Made by a program: the position numbers and the translations under genes. This document shows positions 1-13,740 of a stretch of DNA of 64,000 bases, one piece after another. The DNA is from Taiwanofungus camphoratus (Eukaryota > Basidiomycota > Agaricomycetes > Polyporales > Taiwanofungaceae), in the NCBI GenBank assembly GCA_003999685.1, contig CP021227.1, forward strand, positions 558,001 through 622,000, written 5' to 3'. Every line of letters starts with the position of its first letter. Position 1 is the stretch's first letter. The notes beneath the pieces are model-generated. The model was not told where the DNA came from and did not search any database. It worked only from the letters and a program-made list of their open reading frames with translations.

Positions 1-2337
1 GGTCTCCTGTTCGTGTACATCCAGATTGCGCCCACCATCTGCGTTATGACCATTATCCGCTCCCGCCCAATCAAGAGAGAATTTTCTGAGCTTCGGACCC
101 TTGACTGGCTCGCGATTTTGCTTCTCCGGAACTTGAAATTTTACGTCGAACGACGGAGACTTCACTCTACCATCCGCTATCAGCACGGCATAGTATGCCC
201 GGAACCACTGCAGAAGAATCTTGAGGATATTGTTCAAGGGATGTTCATCACCATCATCGTCATCCTTAAAGACCAGCTTTTCACATTTCCTGCCCGACGT
301 GACTTCTCCATAACGCACGGCAGTCCACTTCCTTTCTCCACATGTGTATCGGCCATCCTGCAGGGCTGCCGCGTCAAAAAATTCATGCATGAACTCGCCT
401 ACATCGGTGCAGTTGTGACGCAAGAATCTAACTCCATTGTAGAGCAGCACATGGAAAAACGATTCCAGTTCGTCCTGAATCTCGGCCGCCTTCCACGGAT
501 TTTCTAGCAGCATTGCGGACGTGAATTGCCATGTTCCCTATCGACAGTTGTGTCAACAGTGTTCAACAAATCAAGCCGAAATTAATGCTTACAGTGCGGT
601 CAGGTTGTCTTTGTCCATCTTCGTCACCTTCAAGACTTATCGCCAGTGGCTTTGAAAGCTCCCAGTCATTCAGGAGGCCTTGGTATACTATCGTCTGCTG
701 CAGACCATCATCACTCAATTCCACCCTTTCCAGAATCAACAGGTTTCCAGCACTAATGTCCCGATGCAAGATCTGTGCCTTCTCTACAGCTTCCCCATGA
801 GCTGAAAAGAACAGATTAATACGCAAGTCAATCAAAGGCACGCAACTCGAATTACCTTGAAGGCAATCGCACATGATCCTGACTAGCTCACTGCCTGTTC
901 TGAAGTCGCTCAGCGGACGGCCGACTTCGGCAGTGACAAGGCGGTAGTGGGTATGTCTCTTTAGCGGGTTTCGACGGTGGACCGGGCTAGAAACGGCCTC
1001 TGTCGTGGCGACAGCGGGTTGCAAGATTCCTGGAGGAGAACTGGACACAATAGGCAGATCTATGGACGTCCACAGGTCTTGCACAACCGTAGATTGGTCA
1101 CCGATGTCGCCGTGACAAACCAGGGTCGGAACGTAATTGATCTTCTTCTCATTGAGAATTCGGACCACTTTCCCCTCTTTGTCAATGCCAGGAAGGTTGA
1201 CTCGCCATGCATCTTTGAGGAACACGAATCTCTTTGTCTCGAGATCGATGGCGACGTATCCACGAGTTCCACGACCTGCAACTCCCGGTGCAAAAAAGTG
1301 AGGCTTGCCGACCAAAAAATAGCGGGATCGTTTCACAGTTTCGTTCGACGCAGATGGTTGGGATAAATGCTCTTGCACATCCTCTTCGATTGACAGCTTC
1401 CACCGTGTCCATTCTCCATCGAGGGAAGTTTTGAAGTACTCTCTTACATAATCGGATGCTTCCAGTTGGATGGTTGCCATGCGATTCATCAGCTCATACT
1501 CTTCTGTTCCTTCCGCCACGATTGAAGCCGTAGGATCGTATCCTTGCTCTTCAGGAGAAAGTTGGCTGAAGCGCCACAAAAACCGGCCAAGCAGCTCTGG
1601 GTGGAGTCGATAGTCGAATTTCTCTGTGACAGCGGCGCCAGATCTATCCCAGAAGAGAATACGAGCGTGGTCGCGAAGGATTAATATAGTGAAAAGAAAT
1701 TTCCTATGCTGATGAGCAAAAACCTTAGCGGCATAAGAAATAATCTGGCCGCGGTTCTTTTGTCGTTGCTCAGAAGTAGCTTCAAATTCTGGTCCGCTGT
1801 CGCTGAAAGGATCCTGCAATTCCCTTTCCTTCTTCCATTCGACCCACATTCTTTGTTTGGCCCAATGTGGTCTGCCGTCAGTCGGAGCATCTGCTTCAGC
1901 ATAAAGCCCGGCGTCCACTTTTTGTCTTGATGAGTCTCCTTCGTCAGGCTTGTGGGGTGTCAAAACAAACTTAAATCCTGGGCACATATTTGAATCCGTT
2001 ACACAATCGACCTAATTGGCATCAACTCGTGAGCCCGTGAATCAAGTGAAGGATAAGTGGGACGCACAAATGGTTGATATAAATCCTCCTCAATACGAGG
2101 GTTCACAAACGTGCGTACTCCACTAAAGGCGTTGCGGAAATCCGGCTCATCATCCCATTGTGGCATGAAATTGGCCATGAAGTCGTCATACGACACCTTC
2201 AGAAACTTGCCAATCATGTCTTCCCTAAGTTGTCTGCGTACCTCTTCGATACGAGGTTTGGTAGTAGCGCTGAATCTAGCGATGCCGGCCGCTGTTTTCT
2301 TCAGTGGCGAGCTTGTGAGCACAGCTGGTAATGACAT
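1..2337 (-). CDS. FunK1-type fungal protein kinase, copy 1 (runs off left edge)
   Basis: This is a predicted fungal-specific FunK1 kinase; substrate and pathway are unknown. Exons read on the minus strand are 2337-2068, 2011-856, 801-593 and 537 to beyond position 1. The introns are 56, 54 and 55 nt, all GT-AG, and all joins keep frame. Visible motifs are the candidate ATP-site lysine in FLKDAWRV, the catalytic loop HRDISAGN, the metal-site aspartate in LLNDWELSK and the family motif GTWQF. After GTWQF this copy has T where copy 2 has M. The start ATG at 2337 opens MSLPAVLTSS, and the same N-terminus is recognisable in the broken third copy, which supports this start. Over exons 2 and 3 the protein is almost identical to copy 2 at 26431-29058, but exon 4 is visibly more diverged. 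The C-terminus lies outside the window, so intactness cannot be judged. Confidence 0.85.
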
Positions 2338-3014
2338 GGCTAAATCGGTAAGTGCTTACCTTGCTCGTGCAACAGCGTTTTAAATACTAAAGAGTTCGGC
2401 CACAAACGCGTGCCTCTGTGGCCTCTCAGTGCTTTGCTTTTCTCCCAGCCACGGCTTGTTGAGACAAAGAGAAGGCGATGTGGCGTTGTGATGGTGGCTC
2501 GCGGGCCACGATCACGTGCGGATCACGTTGGTCGCGCTCGATTAGCCCGGTCACACTATGACTATAAAATTCACGCTCTCTGACATCCGACCTCATGTGG
2601 ACGGAGGCGAGGGAGGAAGAGACCTGTGCAGCAGAGGGGGGGACGATGTCAGTACGAGCGGACGTGGAGCAATGAGCTGCTGGGTGGGCGAATTTCGGTG
2701 CTGCACAGGAGATCTTGCATACTTGGATGCTCATGCAGGAAACACTCTGTGTATTGTATGATGGTATAGAAATTACATTAAATGCTGGATTATCACTGCA
2801 TTATAAAACATCCGGGATGGGCGGGTGGGAATAAATAAGAGGTGAAAGCGTGGTGTGAAGAATCAATATGCGCGCTACCTCCGGTGGGGACGACGTGGAT
2901 GCGCGCGAGTGGTGAGCGAGCAGAATGAAGGCGAAGTGAAATTCTCGCCGCTCGGTCGGAAGTTGGGGCCGGTTTCTCACGGCTTCGCGAGTGATCAGCC
3001 GGCACCCGCAAAAA
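2338..3014. other. FunK1 5' flank and intergenic sequence
   Basis: Bases 2338-2545 match, inverted and with indels, the region upstream of FunK1 copy 2 (about 26160-26316), so the duplication included promoter sequence. The shared blocks contain a CACGTG core. Bases 2546-3014 show no gene I can support. Confidence 0.5.
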
Positions 3015-3395
3015 GGATGCAAGCCATTGAAAGGTATGTGCTTATTTCTAACGTTGTCCCCTGCTAGAGCCCGTCAACGTTCCGGTGAACTTCATGTATT
3101 ACAGCAGCAGTTGATAAACTGTGCACACCTCACTGTCTGATGAATGTGATTGCGGTTTGACTAACCAAACGTATAGCAACGGATACATGCATCAACACTG
3201 GCTGCTGCTTTCATTGCAGTGGTGAGTTTTGAGAAAGAACGTTTGTGGTAGAGGGTAGAGCGAGTGTGGCTAAGTGTAGTCTAACCATTAAACACTATTA
3301 CACAAACAAATGAAGCAGATTACAATGAAACCTATCCGAAAAAAGAGTACTAGTGGGATTGACAGTGAGGTGCAGTGGAGCAGTGGTCTCTACAA
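3015..3395 (-). repeat. dispersed repeat unit, copy 1 of 3
   Basis: Three copies of this unit of roughly 370 bp are visible: here, at about 25247-25625 in the opposite orientation, and at the outer end of the right arm (58400-58754). Copies 1 and 2 both lie about 0.5 kb from the 5' side of a FunK1 gene, so the unit was probably carried along in the FunK1 duplication. No protein is apparent. Confidence 0.7.
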
Positions 3396-3899
3396 TATCC
3401 GCCACCAAAACAAGAATCACGTGATTTAGACGCGTCGAGCGACATGTCCTCCCAGTGCGCTAGAACATTGATTTACTACCGCGACGCGTCTCAGTTTCAG
3501 GGCCAACAAATTCCCCGGGATTTGGCAACCCGAGCCGCGAACTGAAGCTGTCTACGGCTCGTCTTTGACACCCTTCGTGTGCAAAGCCCTTGCACGATGC
3601 TCATTTCTGAACGAACCATTTTGTGTTGTAGCATGACGTATCTTCCCGGGACATCGCCCGCTTTGCAACCACTCAATATATAGCAATCCAATGCCCTCGT
3701 CAGTAGTGAATACTTGTTCTCCTTGACTTTACTCTGTTAGATGCATCTTGGACGCAGATTCACACAAGTTCCAAGAATAGCATGCTTTATGTGGTATACT
3801 TCAACATGGAGAACTGGTTACAGCACAAGATATTGGCGTTTGGCGTCTCCCGTCTCTACCCCAGCTTCTGCTGCTGCCTTCCGTCCTCCCTTTGAGAAC

Positions 3900-4985
3900 G
3901 CCTTTAGACATACCCGATTGCAAAGTTGAACTCTTCAAGACGTTGCTCCTCCGTTTCGAGCTCATGCGTGCGACTCTGCTCTCCTCAGTCGGCAGCCGAT
4001 CGCCCATCCTTGTCCCCTATTGGCCACTTCTCCTTGAACACAGCGGCAGCCATGTAATTGGCTATCGAATAATAACCGGCCAATTCCTAATGTTCGACTT
4101 CATCCGCACGTCGAGCTGCGGCGTCCGCATCGCGGTTATTGCCCTCCCCTCCCAGATAAGTAGGGAGACTTATGATCTCCGGAGCTGGACATGTCGTATG
4201 TCGCCTGCTATCTGGTGTTTCGGACGTTCGAGATGCTCGCTATCCACTTCTGGAGGCTTGGCTTTATCACTATCCTCTTTACAGCTTCCCCACGGGCTGA
4301 AAAGAAGTAGTAAACGCGCAAGTCAATCAATAACAAAGGCAGAAATCGAACAACCTTGTAGGTAATTGCATATGAGCTCGACTAGCTCGCGGCCTGTTCT
4401 GAAATCACTCAGCGGACGGTCAACCTCGGCTGTGACAAGGCGATAGCGAGTGTACTTCTGCAGTGGACTAGAATATGTTGCAAAAACTTAGGTGTGAGCT
4501 TGGACTCGTCCTCGGATGACTTCGAGTAACAGGCCGATTACTGGCCTACCAAAAGTCTTGTACGACTATACATTGACCGCCAATGTCCCCATGGCAGACC
4601 AATGTTGGGACGTGCTTGACCTCCTTCTGATCGAGAAGTCGAAGACGTCTCCTTCTTTCCCAATCCCAGGAAGATTGACTCGCCATGGAATACTAATTTC
4701 TTCGTTTTGAGATCGATGGCGACGTATCCACGTGTTCCACGACCCACAAGTTCCGGAGCCAGGGAGTGAGGCTTGCCGACTAGAAAATAGCGAGATCGGT
4801 TTACCTTCACGGTCGATGTAAGTGCCTCTGACGAGTGTTCCTCTACACCCTCTTCAATCGATAGTTTCCATCGTGTTCATTCTCCATCAGGAGAGTTCTG
4901 GAGATAGTCTCTGATGTAATCCGACGACTCCAACTTGTTTCTTGTTATGCTGTTCATCAAACCGTACTATTCTGTCCCTTCCACA
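3900..4985 (-). pseudogene. FunK1 kinase relic in left arm
   Basis: Read on the minus strand, this holds scattered FunK1 pieces. They are a segment resembling SRYFLVGKPH and GTRGYVAIDL (about 4700-4810), the 3' end of the middle exon with its small intron (about 4300-4450), and part of the C-terminal exon including a KEKWPIGDK-like stretch (about 3990-4030). Frames are broken several times and the whole HRDISAGN catalytic loop is deleted, so it cannot be an active kinase. At about 4985 the FunK1 sequence meets a monooxygenase relic on the other strand. Confidence 0.75.
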
Positions 4986-5830
4986 ACGACCGAAGCAGCA
5001 CAACTTGAAGAAGCGGATGACAAATGGGTTGTCATGGTAAAGCGACAGGATACTCGGGAGCGTGTCCTTCGTGTCAATCACCTCGGTAAGCCCCTGCGTT
5101 CAGCTGCCCAAGCTGTCATATATCAATACCACTACAGGCAGTCTTCGCTACTGGAATTGGTGACGGAACTCCTAATATGCGAGCAATCTCAGGAACAGCG
5201 AGTACTCTCGTAAGCTCCAGCGCTCTTCAGGCGAAGTTTAAGGGCCATGTCCTTCATTCGTCGCAGTATAGAAACATCAAAGGCTACGAGAACAAGAACG
5301 TCGTCGTCGGCACTGGAGACTCTGGTAAGCTATTGATAGTGTTTCACACGATCTCCCTGGACAGCCAATGGTATGGAGCTTGTAGGATACGACCAACTTG
5401 GCTAGGCACGACATAGGCAAAGGGATTTATTTGATGTTTCGTATAATACAAAATGATCATCGTGAAATCACTGCAGATGTGACTGGTTTGACGAAGTCCC
5501 ACTTACGTCCCGAACGCTGACAAGAATTGGAAATTTATGGGTGGATGTGCGTACATGGATTTGCACGGTTTCCGAGCCAATATGGGGCCTTGATGAAGAG
5601 GGCGAACTGCGAGGTGTCTGGCGAGACCTGGGGATCCATGGCTTATGGTATTGATAGGTCGGCGCAGAATGAATAGGATATCATACTATTGCAACCGTGC
5701 TAACATAACAATATTTCGAGCAGGTAGTTTTCAACTAAGTAGGCTTCATTCTAAGCGTGTGGCCTTACGTGAGTGCATTTCCGCACGTCTGATCGAGCTT
5801 ATACTAATATGCAATGTGGATAGAAATTAA
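4985..5830 (+). pseudogene. flavin-containing monooxygenase relic, left arm
   Basis: Three blocks resemble fungal flavin-dependent monooxygenases. The first reads WVVMVKRQDTRERVLRVNHL (about 5030-5085). After a GTAAGC..ACAG intron comes VFATGIGDGTPNMRAISG, and then FKGHVLHSSQYRN with the NADPH-site-like VVVGTGDSG (up to about 5325). The third resembles the family C-terminus, with WRDLGIHGLWY and FQLSRLHSKRVAL (about 5540-5790). The catalytic middle is missing and the frame is broken, so this is an internally deleted pseudogene. It is duplicated in the right arm. Confidence 0.65.
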
Positions 5831-6559
5831 GGCAATGAAGACCAACGTATTTGGAACGTGCCACAACATTAATGACTCCATAACCCATTCTCAGAGCCAC
5901 ATTCTATCATCTAGCAAATCTGCCTCTTAGCGTCGCAAAGCTTTGTTGACCTAAATTCTACTTATCTCTGCAAGTTCTCAGACCGTCTGTGTCCTTGAGC
6001 CCATCTGTATATCGTACAGAGGCAACATGAATATGGCATTGTTTCACAAAGCATGGCAAAATGTGTTGATTCAAATTGTAAGGGTCCCTGTAGATTGTAC
6101 TCTTTTGCATTGTACGCAAGGTGGGTAGTGATATCTTCCTTGTGCTTCTCATGCTACGGACACCAATATTCGGCGGCATTGGCACGGGGGCCTACAGCGT
6201 GTATGGCAGGAATCATCTGGGTAAAGTGTGGTATGTCTGACACTTTCAAAACCTTGTTGTGCTTTGGAGTTTCCCTGCTTCTGTTGAGTGTGAGGGACAT
6301 GGTCATTCAGAAATGAACGCACACGACACAGCATTTCATCCGATACCCACATATACCAGATCGCCTCGAGGTAGTGTTGCTTCTCAGCTGTACAGCATGG
6401 TTGACATGCGTATCAGGCTGCCCTAATAGGTGAATGCAGCCTTATACCTATTGGAAGCGTGCAGTTTTGTGTAACGAGAAGGGGCAGGACGTATGTAGGT
6501 ACATAGTGGGTTGATAGCGAGGGCAATCGAATACGGCATCTGCAACGTGAGCATTGACA

Positions 6560-8201
6560 ACTTGCAAGCACACTCAATTGTATGCTGTGCCTGCCATCCG
6601 AGGCCATTCAAAAATATGCTTTTCATTACTTACATAATCAAAGTGTGCGCAGGCAACGATCTACTGATCAAAACCATAACGATGCCGATCTTGTTCCATA
6701 AAAAGCAAGGCTGTAAGTGAGCACGCCGGCACATACAAATGATGTGCGAGAAACGAGGCGCCTTCCACTCTTATTCTACTGATGAATCACCACTTCGGTC
6801 TCTAGCGGCCGACAGCGCTCCAAATATTGAGTTGAGCTGTCTGAGGACTGGCCCAAGCATCAATATAAGAAAATCTTGACACCTTGCAGCCTCGCTTAGA
6901 TAGATAACCTGCTTGCGGTAGAAGTACGCGACGAATAGATCTGAGCGAGTCTCGAGCTGGGGCTCGTACACGAGAATTTAGAAGAAAAATAGACTTGCTT
7001 ACACATGACATTCGAACCCGGACGCACACGGTACCTATGAGATTCATTAGAACATCAACCCGACGCTGTAAGGCCAGTCCATAGTGCGGATATATCTGGA
7101 GAAACTAGGCAACATACACACTCAATATGATACAACGCTTTTCACATGAGGAGGGAGGAGGGATTTTACCTTCGCTCTGTGAAAAGGGCTGATTACACAT
7201 ACCATCATCCCGACCTTCTCAAGCACACTCACTTTGGACTACAGAGTTTGGAATGGGCTCATGGTCAATGATTGTGCATGGGATATTGCACTTTGACCGG
7301 TGTGGGTAGACAAAAAGGCGGTCCTCAAGTAGATCAATACAGGTCAAGGACGAGAACGATCAGCGAACAAAGGATCAAAGACAAGATGATAGGTATCCCG
7401 TTGCCAATGCCAAATATTGCCTAGTACTAAGTCTTCCAAGCTCACAATACATCAGCAGTACGTGAGCTGTCCAACAAAGATCAGACAATCATTACATGCT
7501 TTCTGTGACTAACCAGTCACCCGAGTCTGCATTGAACACGTCCAGAAAACAGTTCCTGGCGGTTAGATGCGTGCAATATAACTAGAGACCTAAGATCGTC
7601 AGGTTGCTAATCTTGGAGAAGCCGAAGACCCTGCTCGCACAGCATTGAAGTAAATCCGATGTTTCATATGCAATAATTATCGAAGCCCAGAACAGATGAT
7701 CTGGACAAAAAAAATCCATCGCCCCCCCGATCTTCCTTGTTGACCGGGGCAGTGAAAAAAACTGCCACGATGGCGCTATGCCCGATGTTCCAGACCTGCA
7801 TGCTATCCACGGTTACTCCAAGCACAAAAAAGAGGTTTGTCGAAAGAGAGGCCTAGAATGCTGCTAATGCTGCCGCAGCAGAGAGCGCGAGAATTTCAGC
7901 CTCCGACGCTGCTCCGCCCGAGTGGGTGGCGCGCTGTCTGTGACTGCCGGAGTCTCATCATCTCGTTATCTGCACGCCTGAACTCTCAAATTTCGCATCT
8001 TGGTGTTGCAGCCGGCTGATCACCGACTATCTGCTATTCTACCCATTCTCTCTTCCGAAAGCGACCGGCTTTGTCCGCCAAAATCGCCTTTGGATCGGAA
8101 CACAAAGACCGAGTCACCACCTCAACCAAAACTCTCCTTACTCACGAAAGCGACGTCCTCACCCACGAAGCAGTCCACAATTTTACCTGAAGGTGTCAGC
8201 C
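6560..8201. other. intergenic region upstream of PP1
   Basis: I see no supported protein gene. Around 6960-7045 the minus strand contains a tRNA-like B-box (GGTTCGAATGT) followed by a T-run, which could be a SINE relic. The last 350 bases before 8202 are pyrimidine-rich, like a fungal 5' UTR or promoter. Confidence 0.4.
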
Positions 8202-9614
<1,413 letters not shown>

Positions 9615-10899
9615 GCTGCCTGTCAGCATTTCGCCATACCTCGTATTGTCTTGCATCCGGTCCGTTACACACGCTCATTTTCCTCCCTTTTTTTCTCTTT
9701 GGTTCATCCCGGTTTTCACGAGGTAGCTGGTCGATTGGTATAGGTGCAGGTCCATAATTGGGCGGATAGGGGACAACACGACGTGCGGGTTGTGGCGTAG
9801 GGCGCTGCGGATTGTACTGATTGGGAGATCGGTTTGTGCAACGCTAAGGAGCGGACGGTATGGATTAGAGCGGTGTAAGATAGTTCACGAGAAGGGAGGT
9901 AGGATGGCGACAAAAGCGACGACAATCAGCACGCATGCCCACGGACTCGATGCATAGCATGTTTCAATATGTCATATGCAAAGCTCTGTTCCCCATTCAT
10001 TCCGTTCATCGATATCAACTTTCTTCCAGTCTCTCTGTCCGCCGCGCTTGTATTAGTCCTGGCTGCTCCTTTCCATTCTACCTATCTATTGGCTCGCCCT
10101 CCCATGGACCGTTCTGATAGATCCCTCTACCACCATTTGTACATGATCGCAGATCCTCCCATTAATCCTGATTCGCTCCAGCCTCTGTCTGCACAAAGTT
10201 CAATCTTCACCTTGAAATCGCCTTCTCCTCGCTCCTCATTTGTACCAGACTTACTCCCTCTCTTTCTCTACTTTTGCTCTTCCATGTGAAAATAGGCACT
10301 CCGTACTTATATTACGGATAAAGAAGATTCTTCTGTCCAATCCTGCACGCTGAATTGTCTGCTGTGGCTAATTGGATGGGTGCTGGCACATGATGTGGAG
10401 AGTTTCCTAAGTCGGAAACCAAGGGGCAGGCAAAAATCAGATTTTCGACACGAGGTCAGAAATCCCGGTTAAGCACCCCCCCCCCTCCCCCCGTGGGAGC
10501 TTCCCACGCACCATATTTGGAAGGCACCTTCCATAACAGGATGTGTCCCGTGGGCGCGTGTCAATCTGCACGTGATTAATGTCACTCACATGTCACAGTC
10601 ATGACTATGAGCTGCCTTACCATATACGGCAGCATACCGACATCTCAGTATGGTCGTCGACACCGATGACTTGGGAGGGCTCCAAAATCAGGAAAGAGGC
10701 TTAGTTACAGTATGTATTGCTTATTTTGAGTGTCTACATCATAGTTGTACCACATTTTAGCCCATTTAATACCTGGGAGAAAATACAGCTAACTGGTAAG
10801 AAATCCCCCTTACCCTGTGTCTCGGCATCTGCCGGTGCGCGCCCCTTGTCGGAAACTATACATTCGTTTCGAGAGGCTTTCCACAGACTACACACCGCC
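9615..10899. other. intergenic region between PP1 and SDHAF2
   Basis: This holds the presumed PP1 3' UTR, a T/C-rich stretch near 10000-10270 and a C-homopolymer tract near 10469-10487. The short open frames around 9935-10289 have no recognisable protein character and I do not call them genes. Confidence 0.4.
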
Positions 10900-11420
10900 A
10901 TGTCTTTGCTTAGGCAACTTGCACGCTCGCATCTGTTCTCCACCCGCCTTTTCTCAACGACAGCACGCAGGTCTGCCGACCCATGGGGTCCCATGCCCAA
11001 TACCCCTGAGCATATGTCAAAGACGACCTCAGCTCTCGATTTGCCTCCGCCGGAACCAATCCCCCGTCCAGGGGAGCCAGTGGAGAAGATGCGGGCGCGG
11101 TTGGTATACCAGTCGCGCAAACGGGGGACTCTAGAGAGCGACTTGCTGCTCAGCACATTCGCGAAAGAGCAGCTAGCTACGATGGGAGAGGTAGAACTGA
11201 GGGAGTTTGACAAGGTCTGTTTCGGGTTGCTGTCTCGTTCGAGCACATTCCATTGATCCAAGTTTACTAGCTTATGGATGAGCCCGACTGGGACATCTAC
11301 TACTGGGCAACAAGGAAGAAGGCTCCGCCGGAACGATGGGCAAACTCAGTTCTGCTCGAGAAGCTGCAAAAGCACGTTCGGAACGAGGGTAAGGTCGTAC
11401 GACGGATGCCGGATTTGTAG
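10900..11420 (+). CDS. SDH5: succinate dehydrogenase assembly factor 2, mitochondrial (SDHAF2/Sdh5)
   Basis: This is a mitochondrial matrix protein that helps attach FAD covalently to the flavoprotein subunit of succinate dehydrogenase (complex II). Exons are 10900-11214 and 11271-11420, joined across a 56-nt GT-AG intron in phase 0, giving 154 aa. The N-terminus ([13 protein letters not shown]..., rich in R, S and L) looks like a matrix-targeting presequence. The family core follows: [20 protein letters not shown], then [17 protein letters not shown]. The spliced [10 protein letters not shown] segment is the conserved DUF339/Sdh5 signature. The open frame continues upstream of 10900, but only this ATG places the presequence correctly. 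It appears intact. Confidence 0.95.
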
Positions 11421-11551
11421 ACTTGCATAAGCACACATTGAACATTGATTAGGGGTATGTGACGGAGCATAACATTAATCCGTGATCGTAGCAGGTCAAT
11501 ATGCGATAATATAATGTACGCCCTAATTCTCATCCAAGGCCCAGAAGCAGC

Positions 11552-13001
11552 CTATAAATCCTCTCCTCGTCCCCATACGGTCGTTCCGAGCGTCTCTTCG
11601 TACCGCCGCAGTAGCAGTCGGTCAACCCACCCACCTGTCGGGTAAGCCTTCTCCCACTGGTTATGCAAATGCACCGCAAATACACGGTGCAACACGACGT
11701 CCAGCCCGCCGCCGTCCTCGCGCCCAAGCCCCATAGTCCATCGTGCGTCGGGAGGGTCCGGAGTGAATGGGTCCGGGAGTCTGTTGTCAAGTCTGCACGA
11801 GCGACCATCCGAAAAACAGAATGGGAGAACTTTGAAGGGCGGGATTGACTCAGCCACAAGCCGCCGCCAGAGCTTCAGATAGAGCAAGGCGCCCCAGTCT
11901 GTAGAGCCCTTTCGTGGCGATCGCGAGGTGATCATGATATGAAAGGCTTCACAGAGGTAAGGCGAGTGTTGCCGGAAGTGCATCAGAGCACCATTGAAAG
12001 GCACGTAGATTTTGTCTGAGTGTAGATGTCACATCATCAGTTTCGGCGTAGTATAAACAGAGCATATAATTCTCACCATAACAATCCCATTGTGTAACGA
12101 ACTCATGCTCGAGCAGCGGGGCAAGGTCTCTTGTCAGCAGTGAGTCCATATCGACCCACACGCCACCGTATGCCCATAGAACCAACAACCTCACCAAATC
12201 TCCATCAATCCATGCTCTTGAATCTTTCACCCTCAATAGTTCGTTCCCCTCCAACTCGGTCCCTATCGCTAGCGTATCGTAGTCAACCACTCTAAGCACA
12301 AACGCGTCTGGGAAACGTCGCAACCACTTCTGCAGGATCGCATTGCCTGAGAGGTCACCATTCGACCACAGCACGAGGCGCGCGGTGTCCGTATTTTGTG
12401 TCGCAAAGAATGACTTGAGCATCCATTCCTGCCGCTCGCCAAACGGCGCAAGGTCTGTACGCCAGTACGTGTGATAGTGCGCCCGCGCATCCGGCGGCAG
12501 TGGCATGCCCCGTCCTAGCCTCTGCTCTACGCTCGGCTGTATAGTCCCTGCGAAGTCATAGCAGTCCATGCCAAGTCGCAGCGGAAGACCCGCGTGCACC
12601 TCTGTGCGCTTCCGGCCATATACCGCCTCGCTAACATTGTACGACGACGAAATACGCTCGGGGGCGAAGCATCCCGCGAGTGGGGCGAGTGCTTCAACTT
12701 CACGTTGAATCCATTCGCGCGAGTAGAAGGCGAGCTCAATGTGTGGCTCCCACACGAGCAGTCCACCGAGAAGGATGAGCACTATGCAAGGAACGACAAA
12801 TCTCAGCAGAGTGAGCAGTATTCGCGGGCGAAAGACAGTGTATTGTATTGAGTGCCATCTGCGACGCCAACGGGACGGCGTGTGTGAGGGCCCTTGGAAC
12901 GAGTCGATGGGAGAAGTCGCTCGACTCTCTGATGAGCGTTGCCTGGTGGTTGAATCCGAGAGCGAATAGAGCGGCAGACGAGTGTAGTCTCCCCTCGACA
13001 T
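11552..13001 (-). CDS. type II membrane glycosyltransferase with DXD motif (GT32-like)
   Basis: This is a predicted Golgi-type sugar transferase. Exons on the minus strand are 13001-12077 and 12015-11552, separated by a 61-nt GT-AG intron in phase 1, giving 462 aa. A short cytoplasmic N-terminus is followed by one membrane anchor (residues about 61-83, ILLTLLRFVVPCIVLILLGG). The luminal domain carries AYGGVWVDMDS, with the DXD metal and sugar-nucleotide site at D284 and D286. This is typical of the Gly_transf_sug (DXD) family, which includes alpha-1,6-mannosyltransferase Och1 and alpha-1,4-glycosyltransferases. I chose the ATG at 13001 because the open extension to 13094 has no conserved character. 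Donor and acceptor sugars cannot be told from sequence. It appears intact. Confidence 0.85.
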
Positions 13002-13740
13002 TTGGGAGTGCCAGATAGAGCACGCTCCCCAAAGGAAGTGTACGTGTGAGATACTCTTCCTTGAGCTACAAAAGCCCAAGCCCACTGTAGCCACCAGAAG
13101 TCTAGCCTGAGATAAACGCTTTATAGACAGAGCTTTGTGAGCTTCAATTCATCATAAGGCTTTCGAATCAGAGTTACGCTAAGAAAAGCACGGACGTTTG
13201 CAACGGCTTGACAGAGGATGTGTACACATGACTTCGGATTCAAAGGTTTCATGATCGCGTCAAGAATTTCATACATTCTCGCACACCGATTGACCAAACA
13301 TGAACATGTCATTTTATCCACCACAACCGTCCAGTCCTACGACACGCAGATGGAGTAACAATAGGGAGTCGAAAAGACAAAAAAAGAAACGACCGTAACC
13401 TTAGGATATATAAAGTAGGCAAACACAACCAGGGAAAAATGGGCTAGGCAGATGCAACTGGCAAGATGGTTGATGTACGCCAGGCGAGGCGGCAATGTCG
13501 ATGCGGGTGTTCCAGGCCAATATGGTACATGAATCCCCGCTACTGCTGCTGTTGCATTACTGTGTGGTCGTGGCGGACGAAAATTGTGCTCGATGTTTGG
13601 TCGGAATGATTACCCACTTCTCCTGCGCCACCTCCACTATAGCCGATCTCCCTCCGTCCTGCAAACACTCCGACAACGTTCTCCTCAGGAGACTCACACT
13701 CTACCCTCTGACACAGCCACGACAACGCTCTCACCGGAGC
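13002..13740. other. intergenic region between glycosyltransferase and DHH1
   Basis: The glycosyltransferase 5' flank and the DHH1 3' flank meet here. No gene is supported. Possible extra glutamine-rich reading just downstream of the DHH1 stop is treated as 3' UTR. Confidence 0.4.

Larger units (their letters stand above)
3015..6559 (+). repeat. 3.5-kb inverted repeat, left arm
   Basis: The segment is repeated in reverse complement at 55247-58754. Homology stops abruptly at both ends: at GGATGCAAGCCATTG on the outer end and GAGCATTGACA on the inner end. Long translated stretches are identical between the arms. A few substitutions and indels make the right arm about 37 bp shorter. Contents from left to right are a dispersed repeat unit, a FunK1 relic (minus strand), a flavin-monooxygenase relic (plus strand) and about 700 bp of unassigned sequence. 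Confidence 0.9.

Noticed and set aside
10717-10899. Upstream extension of the SDHAF2 frame
   Set aside because: The open frame continues 61 codons upstream of 10900 but has no targeting or conserved character; the ATG at 10900 gives a normal mitochondrial presequence.
13540-13734. Possible extra C-terminal exon of DHH1 (Gln-rich frame)
   Set aside because: The main frame ends in a clean stop at 13741 after a normal Q/P-rich tail, and no convincing splice pair links it to this stretch.
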